Shown piece after piece: positions 1 through 11,186 of a DNA stretch of 64,000 nucleotides. Source of the DNA: Liolophura sinensis. Lineage: Eukaryota > Mollusca > Polyplacophora > Chitonida > Chitonidae. The notes under the pieces were generated by a model that was not told where the DNA came from, did no database searches, and saw only the letters and a list, made by a program, of their open reading frames with translations. Positions within the stretch are counted from its first letter, which is position 1. Each line of letters begins with the position of its first letter. The stretch is from positions 17,037,385 to 17,101,384 of the forward strand of contig NC_088295.1 of NCBI RefSeq assembly GCF_032854445.1, given 5' to 3'. Position numbers and translations under genes: made by a program.

Positions 1-29
1 GGATAGACATTCACCTAGATTCATGTTTA

Positions 30-245
30 ATAATACAGGCAGCGAGTAGTGGCTGAGTGGGGTGGTGCTTGCACAAGGTGTGGGTTCAATCCCAGCTATG
101 GACAGGAATTTTGAAGATCTCTCACTTTTTGTGAGGCCCTGGTGAAAATAAGCGGTCAATGCCTCTTCAATGGTCGAACGTTCATTGAATATCTTCTAAC
201 AATGTTGTGTGCTTATCTTTACGTCACACATGGAAAGAACAAAAA
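30..245 (+). mobile_element. tRNA-derived SINE-like element, 5' portion
   Basis: A tRNA-like head is visible: an A-box-like stretch (TGGCTGAGTGGGG near 52) and a B-box-like stretch (GGGTTCAATCCCAGC near 83), followed by about 140 bases of non-tRNA body. It lies in the first intron of the slo gene and abuts the inverted-repeat element that starts near 248. The family is not recognised. It could also be a lone tRNA pseudogene with unrelated flank. Confidence 0.45.
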
Positions 246-247
246 AT

Positions 248-699
248 TATAGGGCATGTAGTACGAGACTGCTCTGACGTTAGGATTGGCAAAATTTTGT
301 TCGGCCAAGGATGGCCCCAAACCACTGTCAGAGCTCATTCCATTTAAAAACCTGATGCAGTTACCTGCCCTTGTCAAATACGTCGAGGCTGTCAGTACAG
401 CTGTTCGCTTTAAGCATCACCAAGGAATCTCAGACCCAAGCGGCCTCGGAAATAACACAATGACATTGTGCTTAAGATAAATCGCCAGATGAAAAGATAA
501 GGAACATAAGTGTCTGCAAACTTAAGGTCATGGAGAGGTACTCGATAGATAAATTCTGTATCAAAGTCTGTGACACAATGACATGGCAAGTGCATCAGGT
601 TTTAACTGAAGCACGCTCTGACGTTGGTTTGGGGCCATCAATGGCCAGACATAATTTTGGCCAAGTTAACGTCAGAGCAATCTCAAACTACAGGGCCTA
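248..699. mobile_element. Foldback/MITE element with ~100-bp terminal inverted repeats
   Basis: The left end (from about 251, GTAGTACGAGACTGCTCTGA) and the reverse complement of the right end (to about 699) align over roughly 100 bases. They share CTCTGACGTTA, a GGCCAAxxATGGCCCCAAACCA block and ACCTGATGC further in. There is no transposase. A solo piece of the same terminus lies at 46140-46195. Likely a non-autonomous DNA transposon; target-site duplications are not clear. Confidence 0.6.
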
Positions 700-1229
700 G
701 GAAGGACACAAGTTCATGGGAGTTCTGTGTGGGGGCGGTCGCGCATAAATCAGAAGCTGGGGTTGAAAAAGCACATTATTCTCGAAACGCTCATGTGCAA
801 AGACCATGTGTTGCCAAGGCTATAACCCCAACTTCCGGTATATACAAAAATGCCCCCATGTGGAACTCCCGTGAACTTGTGTCCCTCGTACGCCCTATAG
901 TGCATGTAAATGTAGATGGGCGAAAAGACAAACTTACAACATTTGTGTAACATTTGCGACCTACGAGAAAAAGCAGACTATGACAGTTCACTATGCTAAT
1001 TGTAAATTATCTATTAGAACAAGTTCCAGGTTTTGATGCAAACCTGTACTGGATATACGGCTTGGAATAGTGAGATGGACAGCCATTTGGGGTATAAAAA
1101 AAATGAATTGAATGAAGGCAACCTGCATGTTCAAGCTCTTTAGAATAATAACTTTATTATTGAACCGGTACACACTTGTAACTAAAGTGAAATTATTTTG
1201 TTTAATCTGTCAGAAAGCTCTTAACTCAC

Positions 1230-1556
1230 CAAAATTCTCCCTGTTGTACTTTGGCCTGAGATAAGCTCTCCTGCCCAGTCTTTTGCCTCGGTCATCCATC
1301 CTATCTCATGTTCTGTGGTTCGCAGAAGAGCTGATTTGGGTACATTTTGAGTAACTTTTGTACCGGCCGATTTTTTCTTCTTTCGACAACACAGACATGC
1401 CCCGATTCGGAAAGCCAAGATAACTACAAGCCCTGCTCCAAACGTTACCAGGCTGGATAGCAGGAATACATGCCATGATCGCTCCCCGTTACACTGAGGA
1501 TCGAGCGAGGTGAGCGTGCAAGATGTGACATTCTTTATCGAGTTGTTCTCCGCCAT
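1230..1556 (-). CDS. slo: Slowpoke/BK calcium-activated potassium channel alpha subunit, first coding exon
   Basis: This exon encodes the 109-residue N-terminus of a large-conductance Ca2+- and voltage-gated K+ channel, which acts in the plasma membrane. An extracellular N-terminus with several Asn and Cys is followed by a hydrophobic S0 helix (about residues 29-49), then a cytosolic cysteine/lysine stretch (CLCCRKKKK). In vertebrate BK channels that loop is palmitoylated. The segment [19 protein letters not shown] matches the hallmark pre-S1 motif of Slo1. The exon ends in phase 0 at GRIL, where ATTTTG is followed by donor GTGAGT at 1229-1224. The start is ATG at 1556-1554, preceded by GTACAA. 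The remaining exons lie beyond the left edge, so positions 1-1229 are intron 1. Slo1 is favoured over Slo3 because this gene is invertebrate. Confidence 0.95.
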
Positions 1557-2781
1557 TTGTACCCTATACTTTCCACTTGCATAACGACGTTGTTGATATT
1601 AGAAGACACATATTCTCTCTACGCCACAACACCACCAAGAGTAAATCATCGTTAATACATGGCTTGACCTGCGGCTACACTGAAAACGTAAGCTCACCTC
1701 CGCTTCTGTTAGATGACAACACTCTGCGCGCCTGTACAAATCCTACGCTTGCGCCCTTCATCCACGCCGTGTGGCTTTCATATGAATATTCATGTCTATG
1801 AATATTAATGTAACCCTTTCCTTTCGGCATGAGTAGGTTGTATTTATTGGTACAAATTGATCCTTACGTTTGCGTCTGGATAAAAGGGCGACTGTTGTCA
1901 GGAAACAAAAATTCGAACTTATGCCTAAACTTAATAGTTGTAAATGTATATCTCAACTAGCTTACAGTTAAATATAAATATATGTTTAAAGACCGATCAC
2001 TCCCATCCCACCAAGTCACATTTCGGATGTTTTTTTATGGCTAAATGTTGGGTTTATTCCGAATTTGATTGATTCTTTACGCCCCGGATGGTAACATGTT
2101 TAAAAGCAAAATGTATCAATCACGCACGAGTCACACATGCGTAATGGTAGGGTAATGGATGTTTATAAGTTAGACAGGGCGCGCTTCGGACCTTAAAAGA
2201 ATTTTTTTGTAATACATTGAACAGTTATTGAGATGTCATCCGAGTTATCCCGTAAAAACTAGAAACTGTTTTTTTTTCTAATCCACAGGTAGGCCTATGT
2301 GGTTGTGTTCAGTTTCCCTGGCTACACATTTTATAATGCCGGCGATCAAGGGAGCGGGTGGTTGAGCGGCTGTACCCATCATTATGTCTTCAGTATGCGC
2401 GACAAAGACAATTATGTGGCATATACCACTCACCAGTAAACTAGACCGTATCCCTGGAGTTCACGTGTGCACTGTTTTGTGGTTACCAGGTGAACGTAAT
2501 AATGCAAGTGACCGCTATATTAATTATACATGAATTCCATTCTGTACTCTTATTATTCTGTCTCAGTCAATATTCTTCTTATTTAATCTCTATCAGATGT
2601 TTCTAGTGAAGTATTGATAGGATTACGAATTACACACCATCTATTAAAGTATCATGACGTATTTTTGTTTATCTGAGCTGTCATACACCACGTGGGGGGA
2701 ATCCCCGCTCCGGTGATCGCGCTACTATATGACGTCACGTATTACAGGGAACCCGGGGAAAACAAGCGCGTTGGTGACAGG
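1557..2781. promoter_or_regulatory. Shared head-to-head 5' region of slo (-) and the FUT10-like gene (+)
   Basis: About 1.2 kb separates the two divergent start codons, so both 5' UTRs and promoters should lie here. I see no clear TATA box or other named element. CpG dinucleotides are somewhat more frequent near both starts (1680-1780 and 2690-2800). An upstream in-frame ATG for the fucosyltransferase lies at 2692. Confidence 0.4.
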
Positions 2782-5700
2782 ATGGCTGTGAAGAGGTCGC
2801 CGTATCTCGTGCGGGGCTTTGTGTGTTTCTCCCTTACTATCTGCGTTGTGATGATCTTTATCGGCATTAACGTAAGCTGTGTTAAATCGTTGGAAAGTCT
2901 CATTGCCTGATTTATCATACTTGCAAAGGAACGTGTTGACGTGGCGATAGTGGTTGTTGTTGTTCTCCCAGATAACCCCGGGGAAACAATATATCTAAAA
3001 TTATTCAAGTTTTCCCAAAGTGAAATATATATTCCGCTGAAATCTACTAAAATGCACCCAACCCTTTTCTAAACATCGACACAAAATCGTTGTCTCAAAA
3101 TACCGTACTCCAATGCCATCAATCTGCTTTCTAGAGCTACATATACGATCACTACACAGTTGAGAATGAATCGGAGAAGCAAGTCAGTCAACCTGTCATG
3201 CCCAGCTGTCAACCAAGTTGTAAATACCAAACGGGCACTGGCGAGCAGTCACACAGTTATAGTGACTGTCGACATGTCTTCCCTTCTATTCCTACACTCC
3301 TCTGGAGCCTATTGTGTGAATATGTCTTGTGAGTATGTGGTGGGATTTATTACAATTTGTAGGGGCCTTCCAGCAACCTGAGGATGGCTTTGGGTTTCCT
3401 ACAAGTATTATTAATGCCTATCATGCAGAACAAAACGTTTTTGCTTGAACTATGATACCATGTATTCAATTGTTTTGGGCAGAAATTCACACTTTGAGTG
3501 TGCTTGTTCATTTTAAGACATATATCAGCTTTATGATGTTAATTTGAATAGATTATCTTCAAGAGCTCACTGTGGTGAAGTTACATGTGCATGTCTCTTC
3601 AGCTATGGTCTCAGTTAGGAGAGCCTCAAGGTACTGTGGGGGATAAAATAATGTGAAAGACAACAGCATGTTAATAGGGAAATTGCAGGGACAAATATTG
3701 CATAAATATAAATAAGCCTCCTAAGAGACTCCTATCCTGCCCAGCATAAGCTAGCAACTGTTCATCAGCCCAAACATTACATTAACATTGCTACAAAATT
3801 TAGAAATATTATCTTAATTCATTCAGTTGTGTTTTTTGAAATGTCCACAAATTTAGACCATATATGCCTACATTGTATATGTCTTTCTGAAAATGTACTA
3901 ACTCTTAAACATGAAATATGATAAATGACTTTGAGATTCAGGGATATAACTAGAAATTGTATCAGTTATGTCAGTGTTATTGACTACAAATGAAGATACA
4001 TATAGCTTAGGGCTTTGTGTAGATTTGAGTGAATTTTAATAGTAAAGTGTTGCTCTGTCATGTTTTGTGAAGCCTCTTTATCAATACATAGATTTGTTGT
4101 TTTGAATCATTGTGTATAACTTGAACATGGTCTTATCATCTCATCCACAACAAAACTGCTATTAGAGTTACAGCAGTTGGATCTGTATCATAAGCCTGCT
4201 GATTTCGCAGAGGTTTATCAGGTACATGGCCAGTAAGGCCACATGAATTTAAAATTTAGTTTTATGAGCAGAATATGTTCATTGTCGGAGGCCGCTGTAA
4301 AAACAAAAATGGTCTAATTTTTCTGAACAGTTGTTCCTGTTAAAGACATATCTACATGATCGGAAAGAATTGATAAACAGAAAAATCATGAAACAGAATA
4401 ACATCAGACAAAATAAAAAGGTGGATTTTCAGTTTTACTTTTAATCCATTTTTTTTTTATTTTTGGGGTCACAATACCTGTGAAACACAATATAAAATTG
4501 ATGTCACCTAATGCAGTCTTTAGAAGTGTGGTGTTACAACTTAGTCAACCTCCCTGTTTATAACTTCGTAGTACTCTGGATTTATTAACAGATACTGAGC
4601 CTCAATGACTATGATATGCTGGTGATGGATGAACATCCGTACAAGGGTATGTTTTTTTGTGCCATTGTGATTGAGAATATAAATATAAATGAAGGAATAA
4701 TATTGAATACAAACCAGGAACTATCATTACTACTCATCTTATGTTTATGATAATGCCTCATTTGTAAGCTTTATGACTTCACCATGTCTTTTCTGTATTT
4801 AAAACAGTTTTGTGGAAGGCCAAGAAAACCTTGAACTTTAACATATATTTTTTTGTCTTGACTGCTTTGGGTAATATTGTGGAATCCTTGGAATGGAATT
4901 GTGGTGAAGTTCAATTTGACCACTGTATTTGGATAAAAATAAGCATATAGCTCTAGTAAATCTGGTTGTAGTATAAGAGGAAATGAGATGTCAAATGCCT
5001 TGTTAAACATATAACAATGCCTTGTTAGTACTTGAGCTAATTTTCCACATGAGAATAATGGTAACGTTTTGCTAGGTTAATGTAGTCATCCTTTAAAAAT
5101 GCTAAAGCAGCACAGTTACAGTTTTCTCTGTGGAGTGTAGCCGGCATTAACATTTATTAACATTTAACTCTTACAGGTGTCCATGATGAGAATCGAGCCA
5201 ATGAGGCCATACAAGAGGACATTAAGGTGCCAGTCATCATCTGGTGGACGCCATTCACAGGAGAAAAGGGGAGAGTCAAACGCTGTGGGGATTTGGACTG
5301 CTTCTTTACTGTAGATCGCCACTATCGGCATCACCCTAAAACCAAGGTGAGGTTTTGAAGATGTTTAAGAACGGTAATGAAAGTATGGTATTCTGTGAAG
5401 TAGGTTATAACTTATATGACCTAGAGTCAGGAAACACTGTGCATCATGATGGAAGCACTGTGCATCATGATGGAAACACTGTGCATCATAGAAACATTGT
5501 GCATCATGATGGAAACACTGTGCATCATGATGGAAACACTGTGTATCATGATCTTGAGGTGATAGATCTTTATACATGAAGTTGTGTTCAGTTTTTAATA
5601 TTTTGGCAGGCTTTTCTATTTTATGGGACTGATTTCAATGGACTTGATCTACCATTGCCAAGAAAAGTTGGGGAAGAATGGGCACTGTTACACGAGGAAT

Positions 5701-8700
5701 CTCCAAAGAACTTGTATCTGTTGTCTCACAAGGAAGTCATCACACTGTTCAACCACACAGCCACGTTTAGGCGGGAGTCTGACCTGCCAATAACAACGCA
5801 GTATCTGCCCAGTATTGAGTGGCTGGAGGACAAGAGCTACTTGGTGCCAACCAGTCAAAAGACAGAGTACCAAAGGACGGAGGGACTTGCGCCATTTATT
5901 TACACCCACAGTGACTGCGATCCTCCATCTGACAGAGACACCTTTGTGAAGATGCTGATGAAACACATGAAAGTTGACTCCTACGGAAAGTGTATACACA
6001 ACAGGGACTTGCCAGAATTGTTAGTATCTTTATTTCATTGTCTAATCCTTGTCTTCAACAGTTCAACATGTTAACATTTTGTTTTAATGTATGTAATTTG
6101 TGCATGAAAATGTTTAGATTAGGACTCATAAAAAAGTAAAGAATTGTTTCTAGCTCCTGACCATCGCCATTGAAGTTTTGAATCTACTGTAGCTTTCTCT
6201 GGTTTGACTGCAGCTTTATCACAAGGTTTGTCAAGTACCTGCGAAAGTGCAGTAATTCCCCCTGTCCCCAGTTTCTTGCTACCATAAACCTGGCTGTTAT
6301 ATAAGAGTAATGTCACTAAACACAACCCCAAACACCAACCAAATAATTGACATAAAACTAATCTTCACCAATTAAATGCTTTCATAGGCAGAAAAAAAGT
6401 TTGAAAATCTATTTTATCAACTGTACATCTACACATGTACTTCTAAAACAGTGAATATTTTTTCTAGTTTGCAAGATCCCCTTGAAGGAATGGAACATCA
6501 TGAATTCTACAAACTGCAAGCCAAGTATAAGTTTTCCCTCTCCTTTGAAAATGGCATCTGCAATGACTATATCACAGAGAAGGTTTGGAGGCCGTTGATG
6601 GTAGGGTCTGTACCTATCATAATGGGATCGCCCACGGCTCAGGTGAGGTCAGACCCTAAATGTCATGTTCTGTAACTATCCCAATGGGATCACCCAAGGC
6701 TCTGGTGAAGTCAGGCTCCAAATGCTAGGTTCTGTCATAATGGGTGGCCTAATGCTTAGGTGTGTTTAGACCCTAAATGTTTGGTTTTGTACTTTGTCGT
6801 AATGAGTGGCCCAATGCTTAGGTGAGGTCAGCCCCCAAGTGTTAGGTTTTGTACCTGTTATATTGAATGGCCCGATGCTTAGGTGAGGTCAGACCCCAAA
6901 TGTTAGGCTCTGTACCTGTCATAATGGGTGGCCTAATGCTTAGGTGTGTTTAGACCCTAAATGTTTGGTTTTGTACTTTGTCATAATGAGTGGCCCAATT
7001 CTTAGGTGAGGTCAGCCCCAAATGTTTGGTTTTGTACCTGTTATATTGAATGGCCCAATGCTTAGGTGAGGTCAGACCCCAAATGTTAGGCTCTATACCT
7101 GTCATAAAGAGATTACCCAAGGCTGAGGTGAGGTCAGCTCCCAAATATATGGTTTTGTGCATGTCACAGTGGGTGGCCCAGTGCTTAGGTGAGGTCAGAC
7201 CCCAAATGTTTGGTTTTGTACCTGTCATAATGGGGGCCGAATGCTTAGGTGAGGTCAGACCCCAAATGCTTGGTTTTGTACCTGTGATAATGGGTGGCCC
7301 AATGCTTAGGTGAGGTCAGACCCCAAATGCTTGGTTTTGTACCTGTCATAATGGGTGGCGCAATGCTTAGGTGAGGTCAGACAGCAAATGTTTGGTGCTG
7401 TACCTGTTATAATTAATGGGCCAATGCTTAGGTGAGGTCAGACCTCAAAGGTTAGGTTCTGTACCTGTCGTAATGGGATCACTTAAGGCTCAGGTAAGAT
7501 CAGGCCCCAGATGTAAGGTTCTTTACCTGTCACAGTGGGATCACCCATGGCTCAGGTGATGTCAGACCTCAAATAGGTTCTGTACCTATCATCATGGGAT
7601 CATCCATGGCTCAGGTGATGTCAGACCTCAAATAGGTTCTGTACCTGTCATCATGGGATCACCCATGGCTCAGGTGATGTCAGACCTCAAATAGGTTCTG
7701 TACCTATCATCATGGGATCATCCATGGCTCAGGTGATGTCAGACCTCAAATAGGTTCTGTACCTGTCATCATGGGATCATCCATGGCTCAGGTGATGTCA
7801 GACCTCAAATAGGTTCTGTACCTGTCATCATGGGATCATCCATGGCTCAGGTGATGTCAGACCTCAAATAGGTTCTGTACCTGTCATCATGGGATCATCC
7901 ATGGCTCAGGTGATGTCAGACCTCAAATAGGTTCTGTACCTGTCACAGTGGGATCATCCATGGCTCAGGTGATGTCAGACCTCAAATAGGTTCTGTACCT
8001 GTCACAGTGGGATCATCCATGGCTCAGGTGAGGCATCATCCCAAGTGTTAGGCTTTGTGCATATTATAATGGAGTTTGTGAATACTCATATGTTAATTCA
8101 GTGTTCCGTAACTCACTGACATTAGAGCATTGTTTGAAATATGTACTTGAGCTTTTTTTTCAGGAAATTTGTATGAGTACCTTGAAATTTTCCTATTTTC
8201 TACTGTAACTGGTTATAACATTTGTGTGAATGAATAATGCCCATTGGGGGAAATATTCTAGTGGGCAGAAATTGATATACAGTGTAAAAACAAAATCCAA
8301 ACTTTTGGTCACGTACATAAATACATCCCAGATCTTCATGCTGTGAATTATCAACTGAAATTTTCTACATTTATCGGCAGTTAAGATACTTTAAATAATG
8401 AATGACATTTCTTTGCCTCTGGGACCAAGGCAGTTTAAGCTGGGGTGATTTATCAATCAGTTTATATGTAATTGATGTACATCTTTGTTCCTGTAAATGT
8501 AGTTGTGATTCCTAGCTAAATGATGTACATATAACTTTGCAGTTGTACTGAAGTTGGTATGTACATTTGTTTTAACATTCTAGGACTTCCTTCCGGACAA
8601 GCACTCAGCCATATTTCTTCAGGACTTTGACACGTTGGATGAGTTTGTAAAGTTCATGAAGCGCCTGAATGAGGATAATGATGAGTATGAGAAGTACTTA

Positions 8701-9102
8701 CAGTGGAAGAAGACAGGTGTAACCAACAAGTACCTGCTGGATGTGATGAAGAAGAGAGAGTGGGGCATCAATAACGATTTCAGCAAACCCAACTTCATTG
8801 ACTGCCTCGAGTGCCTGGTCTGCAAGCGCATACATGAGAATGAGGCCCTGAAGACTGCTGGGAAACCCCAGAAAGTCCACCAAGCTGACCAATCCCATTA
8901 CGGGTGTCCACGACCCAAGCTGTATGATTCCTCAGGCAGACAGGTGTTTGACGAAGCATGGGGGTCATTCTGGGACTCTGCGGGTCAGCTGGGGAAAGCC
9001 TTAGGGTACTTTGTGAAGAATAATATAACCTTTGACAAAGAAAAACTCTATGACAAGGCGTATTCCTTGAAAGGGTATAAAGACGCCAGAGATCTGGTTT
9101 GA
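2782..9102 (+). CDS. FUT10: Alpha-1,3-fucosyltransferase family GT10, FUT10/FUT11 (POFUT3/POFUT4) type
   Basis: Six coding exons form a complete 472-residue protein with a consistent phase chain: 2782-2871, 4592-4646, 5177-5346, 5610-6019, 6468-6642 and 8584-9102 (stop TGA). Human FUT10 and FUT11 are about 480-490 residues. A short cytosolic N-terminus and a signal anchor (about residues 11-28) give type II topology. The catalytic region holds WWTPFTGEKG, AFLFYGTDF, PLPRK, HEESPKN, SDCDPPSDRD and VDSYGKC. The GT10 signature FEN-x4-DYITEKVWRP lies at about 268-284, and FECxVC-like LECLVCKRI is near the C-terminus. Vertebrate FUT10/FUT11 are now assigned as ER protein O-fucosyltransferases acting on EMI domains; transfer of that role here is inference. 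The first ATG of the frame is at 2692, but 2782 directly precedes the signal anchor and gives the family's usual N-terminus. FUT10 versus FUT11 orthology is unresolved. Confidence 0.93.
2872..4591 (+). other. Intron 1 of the FUT10-like gene, no recognised content
   Basis: Donor GTAAGC at 2872 and acceptor TTATTAACAG ending at 4591 bound this AT-rich intron. I see no repeat family, RNA gene or exon in it. Confidence 0.6.
5431..5552 (+). repeat. 21-bp minisatellite in FUT10-like intron 3
   Basis: About six tandem copies of a 21-base unit (core GGAAACACTGTGCATCATGA), one of them shortened, lie 85 bases after the exon 3 donor. It stays open in one frame on each strand only because the unit length is a multiple of three; splice sites on both sides place it inside the intron. 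Confidence 0.9.
6598..8075 (+). repeat. Minisatellite derived from FUT10-like exon 5 end plus its splice donor
   Basis: The array starts inside coding exon 5. The exon's last ~45 bases (encoding VGSVPIIMGSPTAQ), its donor CAG/GTGAGG and about 15 intronic bases form the first unit. About 23 further copies of 59-61 bases follow head to tail across most of intron 5. The copies keep the pattern TGTACCTGTCATxATGGG, then a CTCAG or CTTAG, then GTGAGG or GTGATG, so nearly every unit is a potential 5' splice site. Units at 7510-8030 are nearly identical 59-mers (recent spread); those at 6670-7500 are more diverged. The exon segment aligns with conserved GT10 sequence, so the exon is the source and the array the derivative. 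Confidence 0.93.
8076..8583 (+). other. Distal part of FUT10-like intron 5, no recognised content
   Basis: Unique AT-rich sequence runs from the end of the exon-derived array to the acceptor (CATTCTAG, ending at 8583). Nothing further is recognised. Confidence 0.5.
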
Positions 9103-9340
9103 TCCTAGGAAATCATATGGTCGACATTTAGATTGTTTTCTCTACTGTGTTCATTGTTAAAAAAGATTAATATTTTTATCACATGCTCAAGTCTAAATGT
9201 ATATTTTTATACACAATTTTTCTGTGTTGGTTTTGTGCTTGTTATGATTTTTGATACATGCTATTTTCATTTCTTGTAAACACATCTACATTTGCATGTA
9301 TGTATTAAGGTGAATTTGTGTGTATAAATGTGATATGCCC

Positions 9341-9654
9341 AGGGCCCTGTTACATAAAGCAATCATATGATAAGTTGATTGTAATTGTTATGGCAAACAT
9401 GTTGTCTTGATACTTACAATCAAAATGCACGTATTTATTTGATTTATTTTATACATGGCATTTCGTTTTGTGGGCATGATGAGTGGAGGAAATGCCTACA
9501 TTTGGCATGTTACTGCCAAACTGCTCTATGTGCACATCATGTTAGTGGAAGATGAGTACTAGACTATGCAAAGAGTGAGAGCATGTAGATTATGCAAATG
9601 CAATCCTGGAAAACTTACATGTAGCCAATGATTGAATTGTGGAACAGAGCCCTG
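9341..9654. mobile_element. MITE-like element with GGGCCCTGTT termini
   Basis: The left end GGGCCCTGTTACATAAAGC and the reverse complement of the right end (AGGGCTCTGTTCCACAA, ending at 9653) match imperfectly over about 30 bases, including CAATCAT. The interior of about 250 bases has no coding potential. GGGCCC-type termini of this kind are common in invertebrate MITEs. It lies just 3' of the fucosyltransferase stop codon, probably in the 3' UTR or flank. Confidence 0.45.
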
Positions 9655-10288
9655 AAGCTTACAGTACATCTAGACATTCCTAGTTTCTTCTTTCTTTCAC
9701 ATACATGTAGTGTTTTTAAGGTGACTCATTTTAGAATATGTTCTAAAATTCAAAATGACAAAATCAAAATGTTTTAAAGTTTTTAATTTTAATTTTGAAT
9801 GTGTGAATGTTTTTATTAGGTACTTGTACATGTAACATTGCAATACACTAGGCCTACTCTGCAAAGTAATACTTGATTTAATAATTAAGTGCTAATTCTC
9901 TGATTTTTTATGCAAAGATTTGAAATTTACAAATATCAGTACTAGACTTTCAAGTGTCTTATGTGCTACATTTATACCCCAGATTGTGCAGTGTTATAAG
10001 AAATATTATCTATTGTTTTTATTTCCCAGTTGTACAGCTTTGTAAGATTTTGTATGGACATGTTTGTGGTTGTGACATTTAACAAGTCATGTATTGACTG
10101 GACACAAATTGCAATGATATTAAAGGTGCCAGAAATCCTCAGTGTTGTCATGGCAGCTACTGCCTCAAAGTTAGTGCTGCACATACATGTATGTAATTAT
10201 AGAACTTCAGTGGCATTATTGTTATGTTCGTGTGTATTGTCTGTATTTTGATGGTTTGTATTTGATACGCGAGTCATGCATAATCTGA

Positions 10289-10670
10289 TAATAGGGGAGT
10301 TTCGAGTTGGAACTCTTTTGTCATCAAAGGTAAAAACAGCCCTACTATGTCATGTGAATGGTGAAAAATGTTAGGCAACCTTTGTTGACATTAACTTACT
10401 GATCATCTGTCTCACCCATTTCCAGAGGCAGGAATAATACCTCTTTCCCTTATTAACATTTAAAGGTCACAGACATGCAGGTGCTCAATCGTTCTATCAT
10501 TCTTCCAGTCAAATTTATTTTGTATGATTTGTATGATACTTTTTTCAGAAGCCCATGTTATAGTGAATGTGATCAAAAATAGTTGCCTAACATTTTTGAC
10601 AGGTCACACGATGCAGTTGCACTTTTCGACCTTCAACGATTACAGAGTTTGAACAGAAAACTCCCGTATT
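10289..10670. mobile_element. MITE with ~95-bp terminal inverted repeats
   Basis: The left arm begins AATAGGGGAGTTTCGAGTTG and the reverse complement of the right arm begins AATACGGGAGTTTTCTGTTC. The arms continue to a shared AAAAATGTTAGGCAAC. The roughly 190-base core is non-coding. The arm length and good symmetry support a non-autonomous DNA transposon; no clear target duplication was found. Confidence 0.75.
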
Positions 10671-11106
10671 GGTTTCAGTTATGACATTTTTTGCAAATAC
10701 TGCAGAATGTTTGTCATGTAGCATGGAATTCATTCTTGACTTCCTTATTGTTTAGAAGGATATGGTTGGGCTCTATTATTGCTGTTCCTTCAGATGTAGC
10801 ATCTTCTGTGTCTTGTAGTTTGGATTGTTGTGTGTCAGATTGTAAATATTGATATTTATCTCAAATAATGTTTGTAAGGTATACCTGTACAGTGATGTTG
10901 ATGTTATAAGATATATTATTAACTTTCCTCAAACAGAAACTATGTGATAAAAGAACTCATGGGTAATGTACATTTATTTTACAAGAAAACTGACATTAGG
11001 ACATAATGCACCAAAAAACATTATGCCATTATTTTGATGTTTGTAAACTTAAACTGTAATCTGCTACATTGAAACAATTGTATTTCAGAGTGAGTTTTTA
11101 ATGCAG

Positions 11107-11186
11107 GTCAGTTTGCAGGAAATGCTCTACAGCTACAATTTCAGTCACATCTTTCGCTACACAGGCCTGGTGGTTGATTATCTATG
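11107..11186 (+). other. Exon-like segment of unknown gene
   Basis: An 80-base open segment is bounded by acceptor TTTTTAATGCAG and donor TATG/GTAAGA. Frame 1 reads VSLQEMLYSYNFSHIF and ends RYTGLVVDYL, phase 2 out. I do not recognise the protein. No partner exon in phase was found on the plus strand before 15400. It could be an alternative terminal or UTR exon of the FUT10-like gene, a lone exon of an unseen gene, or chance. Confidence 0.25.

Noticed and set aside
2692-2781. Upstream ATG at 2692 as the start of the fucosyltransferase
   Set aside because: It adds 30 residues unlike the family in front of the signal anchor; the ATG at 2782 gives a standard type II N-terminus. It cannot be fully excluded.
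6950-7313. Frames in both directions inside FUT10-like intron 5 with NIWGLTSP or LGEVRPQM repeats
   Set aside because: Translation of the exon-derived 60-bp array; the splice sites at 6643 and 8583 place it in an intron.
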